A stretch of DNA of 64,000 nt from Pseudomonas fluorescens (GTDB lineage Bacteria; Pseudomonadota; Gammaproteobacteria; Pseudomonadales; Pseudomonadaceae), in the NCBI RefSeq assembly GCF_900636825.1, contig NZ_LR134318.1, positions 1,583,501 to 1,647,500 on the forward strand, written 5' to 3'. The notes under the pieces were generated by a model that worked only from the letters and a program-made list of their open reading frames with translations, searched no databases and had not been told where the DNA came from. Each line of letters starts with the position of its first letter. The first letter of the stretch is position 1. Both the position numbers and the translations under genes were made by a program. Positions 46,592-54,213 of this stretch are shown here, piece after piece.

Positions 46592-47587
46592 ATGAACCTG
46601 ACTGAACCCCGCGAGCTGGCGCCCCTGCTTGAAGCCTTTCTGTTGGCCTCGGGAAAGCCGCAATCCCTTGATCGCCTTTTCGAATTGTTCGAAGAGGGCG
46701 AGCGCCCCGAGCCAGCGGTTTTCAAGAAAGCCCTGACGCTGCTGGGCAAGTCCTGCGAGGGCCGCGCCTTTGAACTCAAGGAAGTCTCGTCCGGCTATCG
46801 CTTGCAGATTCGCGAGAAGTTTTCACCGTGGGTTGGCCGGCTCTGGGAAGAACGTCCGCAGCGCTACTCCCGTGCCTTGCTGGAAACCATCGCGCTGATC
46901 GCCTATCGCCAGCCGATTACCCGCGGTGAAATCGAAGATGTGCGCGGCGTAGCGGTTAACAGCAACATTGTCAAAACCCTGCTGGAGCGCGAGTGGATCC
47001 GCGTCGTCGGTTACCGCGATGTGCCGGGCAAACCGGCAATGTTCGCCACCACCAAGGCGTTTCTCGACCACTTCAACCTGAAAAATCTCGAAGACCTGCC
47101 GCCGCTGGCAGAACTGCGCGAGATGGAAGCCGAGCCGGTGCTTGATTTCGACGACGCGCCGGTGCCGCAAAGTCTGCAGGATGCTGTGGACGCCAGCGCT
47201 GAACCCGACGAAGAGAAGGAAGAAACCAGTTTTCACACCTTGCTGCTGGAACTGGACAGCATGGAAGAGGGGATCAAGACCGACTTCGACGATTTGCTGC
47301 GCGATGCGGTGGATGGGGAAGCGCCGACGGCTGAGTCTGAAACCGAAACCGAAATCGCCGGGCCGCTTGTGGACGTTGAAGCGGTTATAGAAGTTGAACT
47401 TGAAGCCGAGCCCGAACCCGAACCGGAAGAAGACATTCTTGGCGTCGCCGAAGCCCGCGAAAAGCTGCTGGCCGCCGTCGCCGCCCTCGAGCAACCGGCG
47501 CCCGAACCTAAGCTAAGCGAAGAAGAAGCCGAGGCCCGCGCCCTGGCCGAAGCCATCGAAGCCGAACGGCGCGAGTTCGAAGACTGA
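46592..47587 (+). CDS. scpB: Segregation and condensation protein B
   Basis: A 331-residue ScpB. The two winged-helix domains occupy about residues 8-180, with signature segments LALLETIALIAYRQPITRGEIEDVRGVAVNSNIVKTLLEREWI (about 90-135) and PAMFATTKAFLDHFNL. The remaining 150 residues form an acidic Glu-rich tail (EVELEAEPEPEPEEDIL) of low complexity, longer than in many bacteria. It follows scpA by 11 bp and acts with ScpA and Smc. Confidence 0.92.
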   Translation: MNLTEPRELAPLLEAFLLASGKPQSLDRLFELFEEGERPEPAVFKKALTLLGKSCEGRAFELKEVSSGYRLQIREKFSPWVGRLWEERPQRYSRALLETIALIAYRQPITRGEIEDVRGVAVNSNIVKTLLEREWIRVVGYRDVPGKPAMFATTKAFLDHFNLKNLEDLPPLAELREMEAEPVLDFDDAPVPQSLQDAVDASAEPDEEKEETSFHTLLLELDSMEEGIKTDFDDLLRDAVDGEAPTAESETETEIAGPLVDVEAVIEVELEAEPEPEPEEDILGVAEAREKLLAAVAALEQPAPEPKLSEEEAEARALAEAIEAERREFED

Positions 47588-47596
47588 GGGCCGCCG

Positions 47597-47680
47597 AAAA
47601 GATCGCAGCCTGCGGCAGCTCCTACAGGGGCCACATTCCAAGGTAGGAGCTGCCGAAGGCTGCGATCTTTTGATCTTCCA
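47597..47680. repeat. REP-like pair, family 1, arms in outward order
   Basis: Here the complement arm (GATCGCAGCCTGCGGCAGCT) comes first and GTAGGAGCTGCCGAAGGCTG second, the opposite order to most copies. It fills the scpB-DUF1289 gap. Confidence 0.88.
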
Positions 47681-47691
47681 AAGGTAACCCA

Positions 47692-47883
47692 ATGAGCTCG
47701 ACAAAAGACCCGTGCATCAGCCTCTGCAAATTCTCCGACGACATCTGCCTCGGCTGTGGCCGCAGCAAGCGCGAGATCAAGGCCTGGAAAAAGCTCGACA
47801 AGGATGACAAACGCACGGTGCTGGCCGAAGCCGCGCTGCGCTTGATCAAACTCGGCGGTGCCGGTCGGCGGAAAAAGAAATAA
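47692..47883 (+). CDS. DUF1289 small Fe-S-type protein
   Basis: A 63-residue protein of the DUF1289 family. Four cysteines in the pattern C8-x3-C12-x6-C19-x2-C22 (DPCISLCKFSDDICLGCGRS) are likely to bind an iron-sulfur cluster or zinc, and the Lys/Arg-rich end (GAGRRKKK) suggests nucleic acid contact. AAAGGTAACCC before the ATG provides a ribosome site. It lies between scpB and rluB, a neighbourhood seen in other pseudomonads. Function unknown. Confidence 0.85.
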   Translation: MSSTKDPCISLCKFSDDICLGCGRSKREIKAWKKLDKDDKRTVLAEAALRLIKLGGAGRRKKK

Positions 47884-48037
47884 CCTTGTCGTGATCGACT
47901 AGTCTCTGATGCGCAAAGACGCACATCCGCGTATGATTCGCGACCCTTCGCCGATCCCTTCGGCCAAGTACCCAGATTCCAATGCTTCAGGCGCCCAATT
48001 CAGAGCGCTTGAACAGACCACACCGGGAGGTGCCCAG

Positions 48038-49258
48038 ATGAGTGACATCAATCAGAAAGACGACCAGGAAATCGGCCCAGCAGGCGAAAAACTGCAGAAG
48101 GTTCTCGCCCGTATCGGCGTCGGTTCGCGCCGTGACGTGGAATCCTGGATCAGCCAACGCCGGATCAAGGTCAATGGTAAAGACGCCACCCTCGGCCTGC
48201 GCGTCGACATGCACGACGCCATCACCATCGATGGCAAGGTGATCAAGCGCGAAGAAGCCGCCGAAATGGTGCGCCGCGTGATCATGTACAACAAACCCGA
48301 CGGCGAAATCTGCACCCGTGACGACCCGGAAGGCCGTCCGACCGTGTTCGACAAACTGCCGCGTCCGAAAGAAGGCCGCTGGATCAACATCGGTCGCCTC
48401 GACATCAATACCACCGGTCTGCTGATGTTCACCACCGACGGTGAACTGGCCAACCGTCTGATGCACCCGTCCTACGAGATGGACCGTGAGTACGCCGTGC
48501 GTGTGCGTGGTGAAGTCGATGACGAAATGATCGAGCGCCTGAAGGCCGGCGTCGTGCTGGAAGACGGCCCGGCCAAGTTCACCGACATCAAGCAGGCCCC
48601 GGGTGGCGAAGGCTTCAACCACTGGTATCACTGCGTGGTGATGGAAGGTCGTAACCGTGAGGTTCGTCGTCTGTGGGAATCCCAGGGTCTGGTGGTCAGC
48701 CGTCTGAAGCGCGTGCGTTTCGGTCCGGTGTTCCTCAACTCCGACCTGCCGATGGGTCGCTGGCGCGAAATGAGCCAGTATGAAGTCGACATTCTCAGTG
48801 CCGAAGTCGGCCTGACACCGGTCGCGATGCCGCAACTGAACGCCAAGAGCAAGGACAAGCTCGAGCGTATGCAGCGTAAATCGTCGCGTCCGATGGGCAA
48901 GACCGAGCGTGTGCGCACCCTGCGTCCCGCCGCTGGCGCACCGACCGCCCCACGTCCGAGCCGTGAGCCGCAGATCGAAGGCGAACGCCCGGCGCGCAAA
49001 CCGGTGGCTCGTGACGGCGAGCGCGCTCCTCGTCCAGCCAATGGCCGTACTGAGCGTGGCGAACGTGGCGCTCCTGCCGGTCGCGGTACGCCGGTAGCGG
49101 ATCGCCCGGCCGACACCACCAACAAGCGCCCGGCCAAACCAGCGCCGAAGCGTCCAGGGATCAAACTGGTTGACGGTGACAAGCCGTCGGGCAAGCGTCG
49201 CGGTGCACCGGCCGGTGCCGGTCAGCGTCCGGGTTTCGGCCGCAAGAAGCCGGAGTGA
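48038..49258 (+). CDS. rluB: 23S rRNA pseudouridine synthase RluB
   Basis: A 406-residue enzyme predicted to form pseudouridine 2605 of 23S rRNA. The S4 RNA-binding domain (KLQKVLARIGVGSRRDVESWI, about 19-60) precedes the RsuA/RluB catalytic domain with the active-site Asp in GRLDINTTGLLMFTTDG (about 118) and the VVMEGRNREVRRLWES motif. A basic Arg/Pro/Ala-rich tail of about 130 residues (from about 275) follows, common in Pseudomonas. The start at 48038 (GGGAGGTGCCCAG site) is used instead of upstream in-frame ATGs. Confidence 0.92.
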   Translation: MSDINQKDDQEIGPAGEKLQKVLARIGVGSRRDVESWISQRRIKVNGKDATLGLRVDMHDAITIDGKVIKREEAAEMVRRVIMYNKPDGEICTRDDPEGRPTVFDKLPRPKEGRWINIGRLDINTTGLLMFTTDGELANRLMHPSYEMDREYAVRVRGEVDDEMIERLKAGVVLEDGPAKFTDIKQAPGGEGFNHWYHCVVMEGRNREVRRLWESQGLVVSRLKRVRFGPVFLNSDLPMGRWREMSQYEVDILSAEVGLTPVAMPQLNAKSKDKLERMQRKSSRPMGKTERVRTLRPAAGAPTAPRPSREPQIEGERPARKPVARDGERAPRPANGRTERGERGAPAGRGTPVADRPADTTNKRPAKPAPKRPGIKLVDGDKPSGKRRGAPAGAGQRPGFGRKKPE

Positions 49259-49300
49259 GGCAGCGGTGAGTTGTAAGCTGCAAGCTGCAAGCTAGAGCAG

Positions 49301-49333
49301 AAACGCCAACCTCAGGGTTGGCGTTTTTTTTTT
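49301..49333 (+). terminator. Rho-independent terminator after rluB
   Basis: An 8-bp stem CGCCAACC/GGTTGGCG with a 4-nt loop is followed by ten T residues, 45 bp after the rluB stop codon. Confidence 0.95.
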
Positions 49334-49365
49334 GTCTGGCTGTCCGGCACGGCATCCACTCGCCC

Positions 49366-49460
49366 TGTAGGAGCTGACGAGTGAAACGAGGCTGCGATCT
49401 TTGCATCTCAAAAACAACATCAAAAGATCGCAGCCTCGTTTCACTCGTCAGCTCCTACAG
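49366..49460. repeat. REP-like inverted pair, family 1 variant
   Basis: Arms TGTAGGAGCTGACGAGTGAA and complement, in which the usual CCGAAGG middle is replaced by ACGAGTGAAACGAGG. It lies in the rluB-aroP gap after the terminator. Confidence 0.85.
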
Positions 49461-49610
49461 GAGGCTAGTACGCATTTAGGAGACAAAGCTGCCGTCAATT
49501 TTATTATTTGAAAACAAAAAACTATCGGCGAATTTTCTTAGCACACTTGCTAGCGTCAATTTGCAGAGGTCCTACGGAAAATACTGATTTGGAAATAATG
49601 CGTTACGCGC

Positions 49611-49628
49611 CGTAAAGAAAAATTTACG
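49611..49628. promoter_or_regulatory. PhhR/TyrR-like box far upstream of aroP
   Basis: CGTAAA-N6-TTTACG is a perfect inverted repeat differing from the published TyrR/PhhR consensus (TGTAAA-N6-TTTACA) only at the two outer bases. It lies 630 bp before aroP and 176 bp before a candidate short ORF. Aromatic permeases are known TyrR-class targets in enterobacteria. Binding here is an inference. Confidence 0.55.
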
Positions 49629-49803
49629 AAAACCGCCTTGGAATCCCATGAATCGCCGGCATCAGCGAGCGCGTAAGGAAAACCTTCCGCGATCTTGATT
49701 CCCATAGCCCGCGAAAGGCTCTGGCCCGCTTGTTTCAAAGGTGATTGAAGGGTGAGATGCGTTCCACGCCTGTCGTGCAGGTGAATAACAAGAAGGAGGC
49801 GCA

Positions 49804-49950
49804 ATGAACGCCGCGACTGATTTCCACTTCTCTCCGTGGGACGGTTTTTTCCTCGTCCACGTCGATGGCCCGCAAAGGCCTGACTCAATTTTTGCAGCCG
49901 CTCGAGTCGCTCGGGGCGGCCCCGCGCAATCCCGGCAACCGACACGCTGA
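49804..49950 (+). CDS. Candidate 48-residue small protein or leader ORF
   Basis: An ATG preceded by a strong AAGGAGG ribosome-binding site at 4-nt spacing opens a frame of 48 codons ending in TGA. It starts MNAATDFHFSPWDGFFLV and is rich in Phe (five), with one Trp and a basic Arg/Gln end. There is no recognised family, signal peptide or anchor. It lies in the 980-bp rluB-aroP gap, between the PhhR-like box and the aroP promoter. The ribosome site is the main support; conservation is untested. Confidence 0.4.
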   Translation: MNAATDFHFSPWDGFFLVHVDGPQRPDSIFAAARVARGGPAQSRQPTR

Positions 49951-49961
49951 TCCAGCGAGGT

Positions 49962-49990
49962 CTGGCAGCAGGGGGTTAGCGGTGTACAAT
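49962..49990 (+). promoter_or_regulatory. Probable sigma-70 promoter of aroP
   Basis: CTGGCA and TACAAT are separated by 17 bp, and the start point would be near 49997. The GTACAATGCGCCGCG context is common at pseudomonad promoters. This gives the aroP transcript a leader of about 240 nt. Confidence 0.6.
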
Positions 49991-49999
49991 GCGCCGCGT

Positions 50000-50100
50000 T
50001 TTAACTGTGACCCTCTGCGTAATCGCGAATCTCAAGGCTATCCGCCTTGTTCACTCCGTGACGCCACAAGCGTTTCGGGTTCGATTTCGTCACAGATAAA
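50000..50100 (+). promoter_or_regulatory. Structured leader of aroP with competing stems
   Basis: Within the leader, CAAGGC/GCCTTG forms a perfect 6-bp hairpin at 50033-50049. Downstream, CGTCAC (50088-50093) can pair with GTGACG (50058-50063), or the overlapping GTCACAG (50089-50095) can pair with CTGTGAC (50005-50011). These two pairings exclude each other, as in attenuators. No intrinsic terminator is obvious before aroP. The structure is inferred by eye. Confidence 0.4.
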
Positions 50101-50116
50101 AACAAACAGGTGACGC

Positions 50117-50179
50117 ATGACCGTTGTAAAAAAGCTGAACTCCTGGTGCCTGCGCTGGGGTTTGATCGGGGCTGCCTGA
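50117..50179 (+). CDS. Candidate 20-residue leader peptide of aroP
   Basis: An ATG with a well-placed AGGTGA ribosome site opens a 20-codon frame in the aroP leader, ending 60 bp before aroP. It contains two Trp codons close together (SWCLRWG) and no Phe or Tyr, and ends GLIGAA-stop. A short Trp-containing ORF immediately before an aromatic amino acid permease fits a translation-sensing leader (TnaC- or attenuation-type). It is not a known peptide to me. A classic terminator is missing, so a Rho-dependent or translational mechanism would be needed. Confidence 0.5.
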   Translation: MTVVKKLNSWCLRWGLIGAA

Positions 50180-50239
50180 AATCGCAACCTTGCAGCAACG
50201 TCTACTGAACATCATCAAACCTTGCGTGAGACCTTTTTC

Positions 50240-51652
50240 ATGAGTGGACAACCCTCGCATTCAGGCGAGCTGAAACGCGGCCTGAAAAATCGCCATATTC
50301 AACTGATCGCCCTCGGTGGCGCGATCGGTACCGGATTGTTCCTCGGTTCTGCCGGGGTGCTGAAATCCGCCGGTCCGTCGATGATCCTCGGCTACGCCAT
50401 TTGCGGCTTCATCGCCTTCATGATCATGCGCCAACTCGGCGAAATGATCGTCGAAGAGCCGGTGGCCGGTTCCTTCAGCCATTTTGCGCATAAATACTGG
50501 GGCGGCTTTGCCGGTTTCCTGTCGGGCTGGAACTGCTGGATTCTGTACATTCTGGTGGGCATGTCGGAGCTGACGGCGGTCGGCAAGTACATTCACTATT
50601 GGGCGCCGGATATTCCGACCTGGGTATCGGCGGCGGCGTTCTTCGTGCTGATCAATGCGATCAATCTGGCCAATGTCAAAGTCTTCGGTGAAGCCGAGTT
50701 CTGGTTTGCAATCATCAAAGTCGTGGCGATTGTCGGCATGATCGCGCTGGGCAGCTACCTGCTGGTCAGCGGCCACGGCGGCCCGCAAGCCTCGGTGAGC
50801 AACCTGTGGTCGCACGGTGGTTTCTTCCCGAATGGCGTCAGCGGCCTGGTGATGGCCATGGCGATCATCATGTTCTCTTTCGGTGGTCTGGAAATGCTTG
50901 GCTTCACTGCAGCCGAAGCCGACAAGCCGAAGACCGTGATCCCGAAAGCGATCAATCAGGTGATCTACCGCATTCTGATCTTCTACATCGGCGCGCTGGT
51001 CATTCTGCTGTCGCTGACCCCATGGGACAGCCTGCTGCAAACCCTCAATGCGTCCGGCGATTCCTACAGTGGCAGCCCGTTCGTGCAAGTGTTCTCGATG
51101 CTCGGCAGCAACACCGCCGCGCACATCCTCAACTTTGTCGTACTGACTGCAGCGCTGTCGGTTTATAACAGCGGCACCTACTGCAACAGCCGCATGCTGC
51201 TGGGCATGGCCGAGCAGGGCGATGCGCCGAAAGGCCTGGCGAAGATCGACAAGCGCGGCGTGCCGGTACGTTCGATTCTGGCTTCGGCGGCAGTGACGCT
51301 GGTTGCGGTGCTGCTCAACTATTTGATCCCACAGCATGCGCTTGAACTGCTGATGTCGCTGGTAGTTGCGACGTTGGTGATCAACTGGGCGATGATCAGT
51401 TTCTCGCACTTCAAGTTCCGCCAGCACATGAACAAGACGCAGCAGACACCGCTGTTCAAGGCGCTGTGGTATCCGTACGGCAACTACGTTTGCCTGGCGT
51501 TTGTGGTGTTCATTCTTGGCGTGATGCTGTTGATTCCGGGCATTCAGATCTCGGTGTATGCGATCCCGGTATGGGTCGCATTCATGTGGATCTGCTACGT
51601 GATCAAGAACAAGCGCGATGCCCAACACGCGTTGCCTGCAACCGCGAAATAA
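50240..51652 (+). CDS. aroP: Aromatic amino acid permease
   Basis: A 470-residue amino acid-polyamine-organocation transporter of the AroP/PheP group with 12 predicted membrane helices. The signatures GELKRGLKNRHIQLIALGGAIGTGLFLGS (about 10-38), FMIMRQLGEMIVEEPVAGSFSHFA (about 60-85) and the C-terminal PLFKALWYPYGNY are those of AroP. It imports Phe, Tyr and Trp by proton symport. The start MSGQPSHSG is chosen because it aligns with other AroP proteins; the upstream ATG at 50222 adds six residues. The long leader and the phh genes nearby suggest control by aromatic amino acids. Confidence 0.9.
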   Translation: MSGQPSHSGELKRGLKNRHIQLIALGGAIGTGLFLGSAGVLKSAGPSMILGYAICGFIAFMIMRQLGEMIVEEPVAGSFSHFAHKYWGGFAGFLSGWNCWILYILVGMSELTAVGKYIHYWAPDIPTWVSAAAFFVLINAINLANVKVFGEAEFWFAIIKVVAIVGMIALGSYLLVSGHGGPQASVSNLWSHGGFFPNGVSGLVMAMAIIMFSFGGLEMLGFTAAEADKPKTVIPKAINQVIYRILIFYIGALVILLSLTPWDSLLQTLNASGDSYSGSPFVQVFSMLGSNTAAHILNFVVLTAALSVYNSGTYCNSRMLLGMAEQGDAPKGLAKIDKRGVPVRSILASAAVTLVAVLLNYLIPQHALELLMSLVVATLVINWAMISFSHFKFRQHMNKTQQTPLFKALWYPYGNYVCLAFVVFILGVMLLIPGIQISVYAIPVWVAFMWICYVIKNKRDAQHALPATAK

Positions 51653-51662
51653 ACGCGCGAGC

Positions 51663-51704
51663 AGAAACGACAAACCCGGCCAGAGTGCCGGGTTTGTCGT
51701 TTCT
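51663..51704. terminator. Terminator after aroP
   Basis: An 18-bp perfect stem AGAAACGACAAACCCGGC and its complement around a 6-nt loop, with A-rich start and T-rich end, so it can terminate from either side. It lies 11 bp after the aroP stop codon. Confidence 0.93.
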
Positions 51705-51705
51705 G

Positions 51706-51787
51706 TGTAGGAGCTGCCGCAGGCTGCGATCTTTTGATCTTGCTTGTTAAAAGATCAAAAGATCGCAGCCTGCGGCAGCTCCTACAG
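51706..51787. repeat. REP-like inverted pair, family 1
   Basis: Arms GTAGGAGCTGCCGCAGGCTG and complement lie between the aroP terminator and arfB. The right arm ends 45 nt before the arfB ATG, so it lies in the leader of that gene. Confidence 0.88.
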
Positions 51788-51831
51788 GGCTCATGGCGTA
51801 TCCTGCACGTTCTGATTACGGACGCTTTTCC

Positions 51832-52245
51832 ATGCTGGTGATTTCCAACAACGTGCATCTGCCCGATGCCGAGATCGAATTGACCGCCATCCGCGCCCAG
51901 GGCGCCGGTGGGCAGAACGTCAACAAGGTGTCCAGTGCGATGCACCTGCGCTTCGACATACCCAACTCGTCGTTGCCTGAGTTTTACAAGGAACGACTGT
52001 TGGCGCTGCGTGACAGTCGCATCACCAGCGAGGGCGTGCTGATCATCAAGGCCCAGCAATACCGCACGCAGGAAGCCAATCGCGCCGATGCGCTGGAGCG
52101 GTTGGTCGAGCTGATTCTCAGCGCCACCAAAGTTGAAAAGAAGCGCCGCCCGACCAAGCCGACACTGGGTTCGAAGAAGCGTCGGCTGGAGTCGAAAACC
52201 AAGCGCGGCAACATCAAGGCCGGGCGCGGCAAAGTGGATTTTTAA
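51832..52245 (+). CDS. arfB: Alternative ribosome-rescue factor ArfB
   Basis: A 137-residue peptidyl-tRNA hydrolase (YaeJ family) that rescues ribosomes stalled on non-stop mRNA. The release-factor-like catalytic GGQ is at residues 26-28 ([12 protein letters not shown]), and the basic C-terminal tail that enters the mRNA channel is complete ([16 protein letters not shown]...[14 protein letters not shown]). The start at 51832 matches the family MLVISNNV start. It overlaps the convergent MFS gene by 4 bp. Confidence 0.93.
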   Translation: MLVISNNVHLPDAEIELTAIRAQGAGGQNVNKVSSAMHLRFDIPNSSLPEFYKERLLALRDSRITSEGVLIIKAQQYRTQEANRADALERLVELILSATKVEKKRRPTKPTLGSKKRRLESKTKRGNIKAGRGKVDF

Positions 52246-53441
52246 TCCTCGCGATATTTTGCCGTGTGTTTGTACAAATAAACGCTCAACCCCAAGCCGC
52301 TCAACGCCGCGAGGGCAGCGAACAGGAAGATCGAGGCAAAGCCGAATCCCGCCGCAATCGCGCCGGCCAGTGGCCCGGTGACACCCAGTGACAAATCAAT
52401 GAACAGCGAATAAGCGCCAACCGCAGCGCCGCGACTGGACGCCGGCACCAGATTCACCGCTTCGACGCCCAGCGCCGGGAACACCAGCGAGAAGCCGAAC
52501 CCGCTCAGCGCCGCCCCGGCCAACGCCCAGTGCGCGTCTGGTGCGATCCACAGCAGCAACAGGCCGAGGGTTTCCACCGCCAGGCAGGCAATCGCCACGC
52601 GGAAACCGCCGAGACGGTTGATCAGGTTGCCGAACAGCAGACGCGCGCCAATGAAGCTGGCGCCGAACAGGCTCAGACACAGCACCGCGTTATCCCAATG
52701 CTGTGTCGCGTAATACAGGGTAATGAAGGTGGCGATGGTGCCGAAGCCGATCGAGCCCAGCGCCAGCCCGCAGCCATGAGGGAAGACTTTACCCAGCACA
52801 TGCATGAACGGCAGTCGCTCCCCGGCAACGACAGGCGCAGCGGTTTTCGGCCATGCCAGCGCCAGACCGAGCAAGGCGAGGAGGATGATGCTGACGCCCA
52901 TGCTCCACAAGCCCAACCGGCTCACCAGCCAGACGCCGAACGGCGCGCCGATCGCCAGCGCGCCGTAACTGGCGATGCCGTTCCACGAAATCACCTTGGC
53001 AGTGTTGACCGCACCGACGCGGCCGATGCCCCAGCCAATCGAGCCGGAGCCGACCAGACTTTCAGCGCTGCCGAGCACCAGCCGGCCGATCAACAGGCTG
53101 ATCAGGCTGAACATCGGCATCGTCGGCGTCCACGCTGAGATCAGCATGAACACACCGCTCAAGCCACAACCGGCCAAGCCAATCATTACCGCGCGTTTGC
53201 TGCCCTGGTTGTCGATGATCTTGCCGGCATATGGGCGGCTGAGAAGGGTGGCGAGGTATTGCACGCTGATCACCAGACCGGCGATCACCGCACCAAAACC
53301 CAATTCACTGTGGACATAACCGGGCAGCACCGCGAGCGGAATGCCGATATTCAGATAGCCGATGAAGGTGAAGAGGACGATGGAAACGACTTGCAGCGTG
53401 ACCGCCAGCGGGCGCTGGGGCTCGGATATAGAGGACGACAT
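52242..53441 (-). CDS. MFS transporter, YfcJ/YhhS-like
   Basis: A 399-residue major facilitator permease with 12 predicted helices. The family has the start [33 protein letters not shown] (about residues 17-50) and a conserved [18 protein letters not shown] loop (about 68-85) between helices 2 and 3. This group is close to YhhS/YfcJ, linked to arabinose or glyphosate-type efflux in E. coli. The substrate here is unknown. It is a single gene convergent with arfB. Confidence 0.83.
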   Translation of the reverse strand: MSSSISEPQRPLAVTLQVVSIVLFTFIGYLNIGIPLAVLPGYVHSELGFGAVIAGLVISVQYLATLLSRPYAGKIIDNQGSKRAVMIGLAGCGLSGVFMLISAWTPTMPMFSLISLLIGRLVLGSAESLVGSGSIGWGIGRVGAVNTAKVISWNGIASYGALAIGAPFGVWLVSRLGLWSMGVSIILLALLGLALAWPKTAAPVVAGERLPFMHVLGKVFPHGCGLALGSIGFGTIATFITLYYATQHWDNAVLCLSLFGASFIGARLLFGNLINRLGGFRVAIACLAVETLGLLLLWIAPDAHWALAGAALSGFGFSLVFPALGVEAVNLVPASSRGAAVGAYSLFIDLSLGVTGPLAGAIAAGFGFASIFLFAALAALSGLGLSVYLYKHTAKYRED

Positions 53442-53544
53442 GGGTAACGATCCACGGGAGCAGCAGATTAGATAGGCTGCTCATGATACCGACGTGAACC
53501 GATCACGGGCGGGTAAAAGTAAAACTATTTGCCGGGCGGCGCTT

Positions 53545-53727
53545 TCAGGGTTTTGCCGGGGCAACCAGGTGCGTGGTGACGAGCGCGGCGAGGGCATTCT
53601 CTTCGCTGCCGAAACGCTCTAGCAGAGCGGCTTGTTTTTCAGGCGAGAGACGGTTCCAGATGTCGATCATCTTCTCGGTGGTGCCTATGAGTACGGCAGC
53701 TTGGCTTTCGGAGAATTCGTCGGTCAT
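53545..53727 (-). CDS. Small 60-residue conserved protein
   Basis: A short soluble, mostly helical protein (MTDEFSESQAAVLIGTTEKMIDIWNRLSPEKQAALLERFG...). There is no signal peptide or cysteine, and no family is recognised. The start at 53727 is used because the longer frame adds an unlike segment. The helical MIDIWNRLSPEKQAALL stretch looks amphipathic. It sits between the MFS gene and a second tiny gene. Confidence 0.6.
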   Translation of the reverse strand: MTDEFSESQAAVLIGTTEKMIDIWNRLSPEKQAALLERFGSEENALAALVTTHLVAPAKP

Positions 53728-53798
53728 GGCGGGCTCGCGGTTCAGGCAGTGTGGAAAGCGCATGTTAGCGCTTTCCACACGGTCTGTACGACGTGGTC

Positions 53799-53930
53799 TT
53801 ACTCTTCGTTGTCGGCCGGGCGGCTCTCAACGGCTTCTTTCTGCTCGGGCTGTTGGGCGCCGGCTTGTTGCGTGGTCGTCTGCTCAGGTACGTGCAGGCT
53901 TGGGAAGGGGAGATTAGGAATCTCGTGCAT
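53799..53930 (-). CDS. Small 43-residue protein
   Basis: A 43-codon frame starting at ATG (53928-53930) with GAGGAGCG seven nt upstream (GAGGAGCGCAACC-ATG). The peptide begins MHEIPNLPFPSLHVPEQ and continues as a Gln/Glu/Ala-rich hydrophilic tail ending NEE. It shows coding-like codon use and a good ribosome site, but no domain. It is too short for confident function. Confidence 0.55.
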   Translation of the reverse strand: MHEIPNLPFPSLHVPEQTTTQQAGAQQPEQKEAVESRPADNEE

Positions 53931-54108
53931 GGTTGCGCTCCTCGCTAAGTCTGTTGATAGATCTGGTAGATCCGCGCTTCTACAAAGCCTGCGCAGGATA
54001 CAGCAGGAAAAATGACAATCAGACTTTTAATTCAAATTAATGCGACAGATGGCCGCAGGGGCGGGGACCCCCACAGGTTATTTGTTGCCGGTCTGAAGGA
54101 AGACGCCC

Positions 54109-54195
54109 CTGTAGGAGCTGCCGAAGGCTGCGATCCTTTGATCTTGATGTTAAAAACAAAGATCAAAAGATCGCAGCCTTCGGCAGCTCCTACCG
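54109..54195. repeat. REP-like inverted pair, family 1
   Basis: Arms CTGTAGGAGCTGCCGAAGGC and complement lie just downstream of phhC. The 283-bp gap (53931-54213) holds no other element I can name. Confidence 0.88.
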
Positions 54196-54213
54196 GGGAA
54201 TGCGGGGAGTGGG

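Noticed and set aside
49556..49945. 129-codon minus-strand frame in the rluB-aroP gap
   Set aside because: It has no ribosome site and no recognisable domain and runs through an AT-rich control region with the PhhR-like box. The plus-strand frames with ribosome sites are better candidates.
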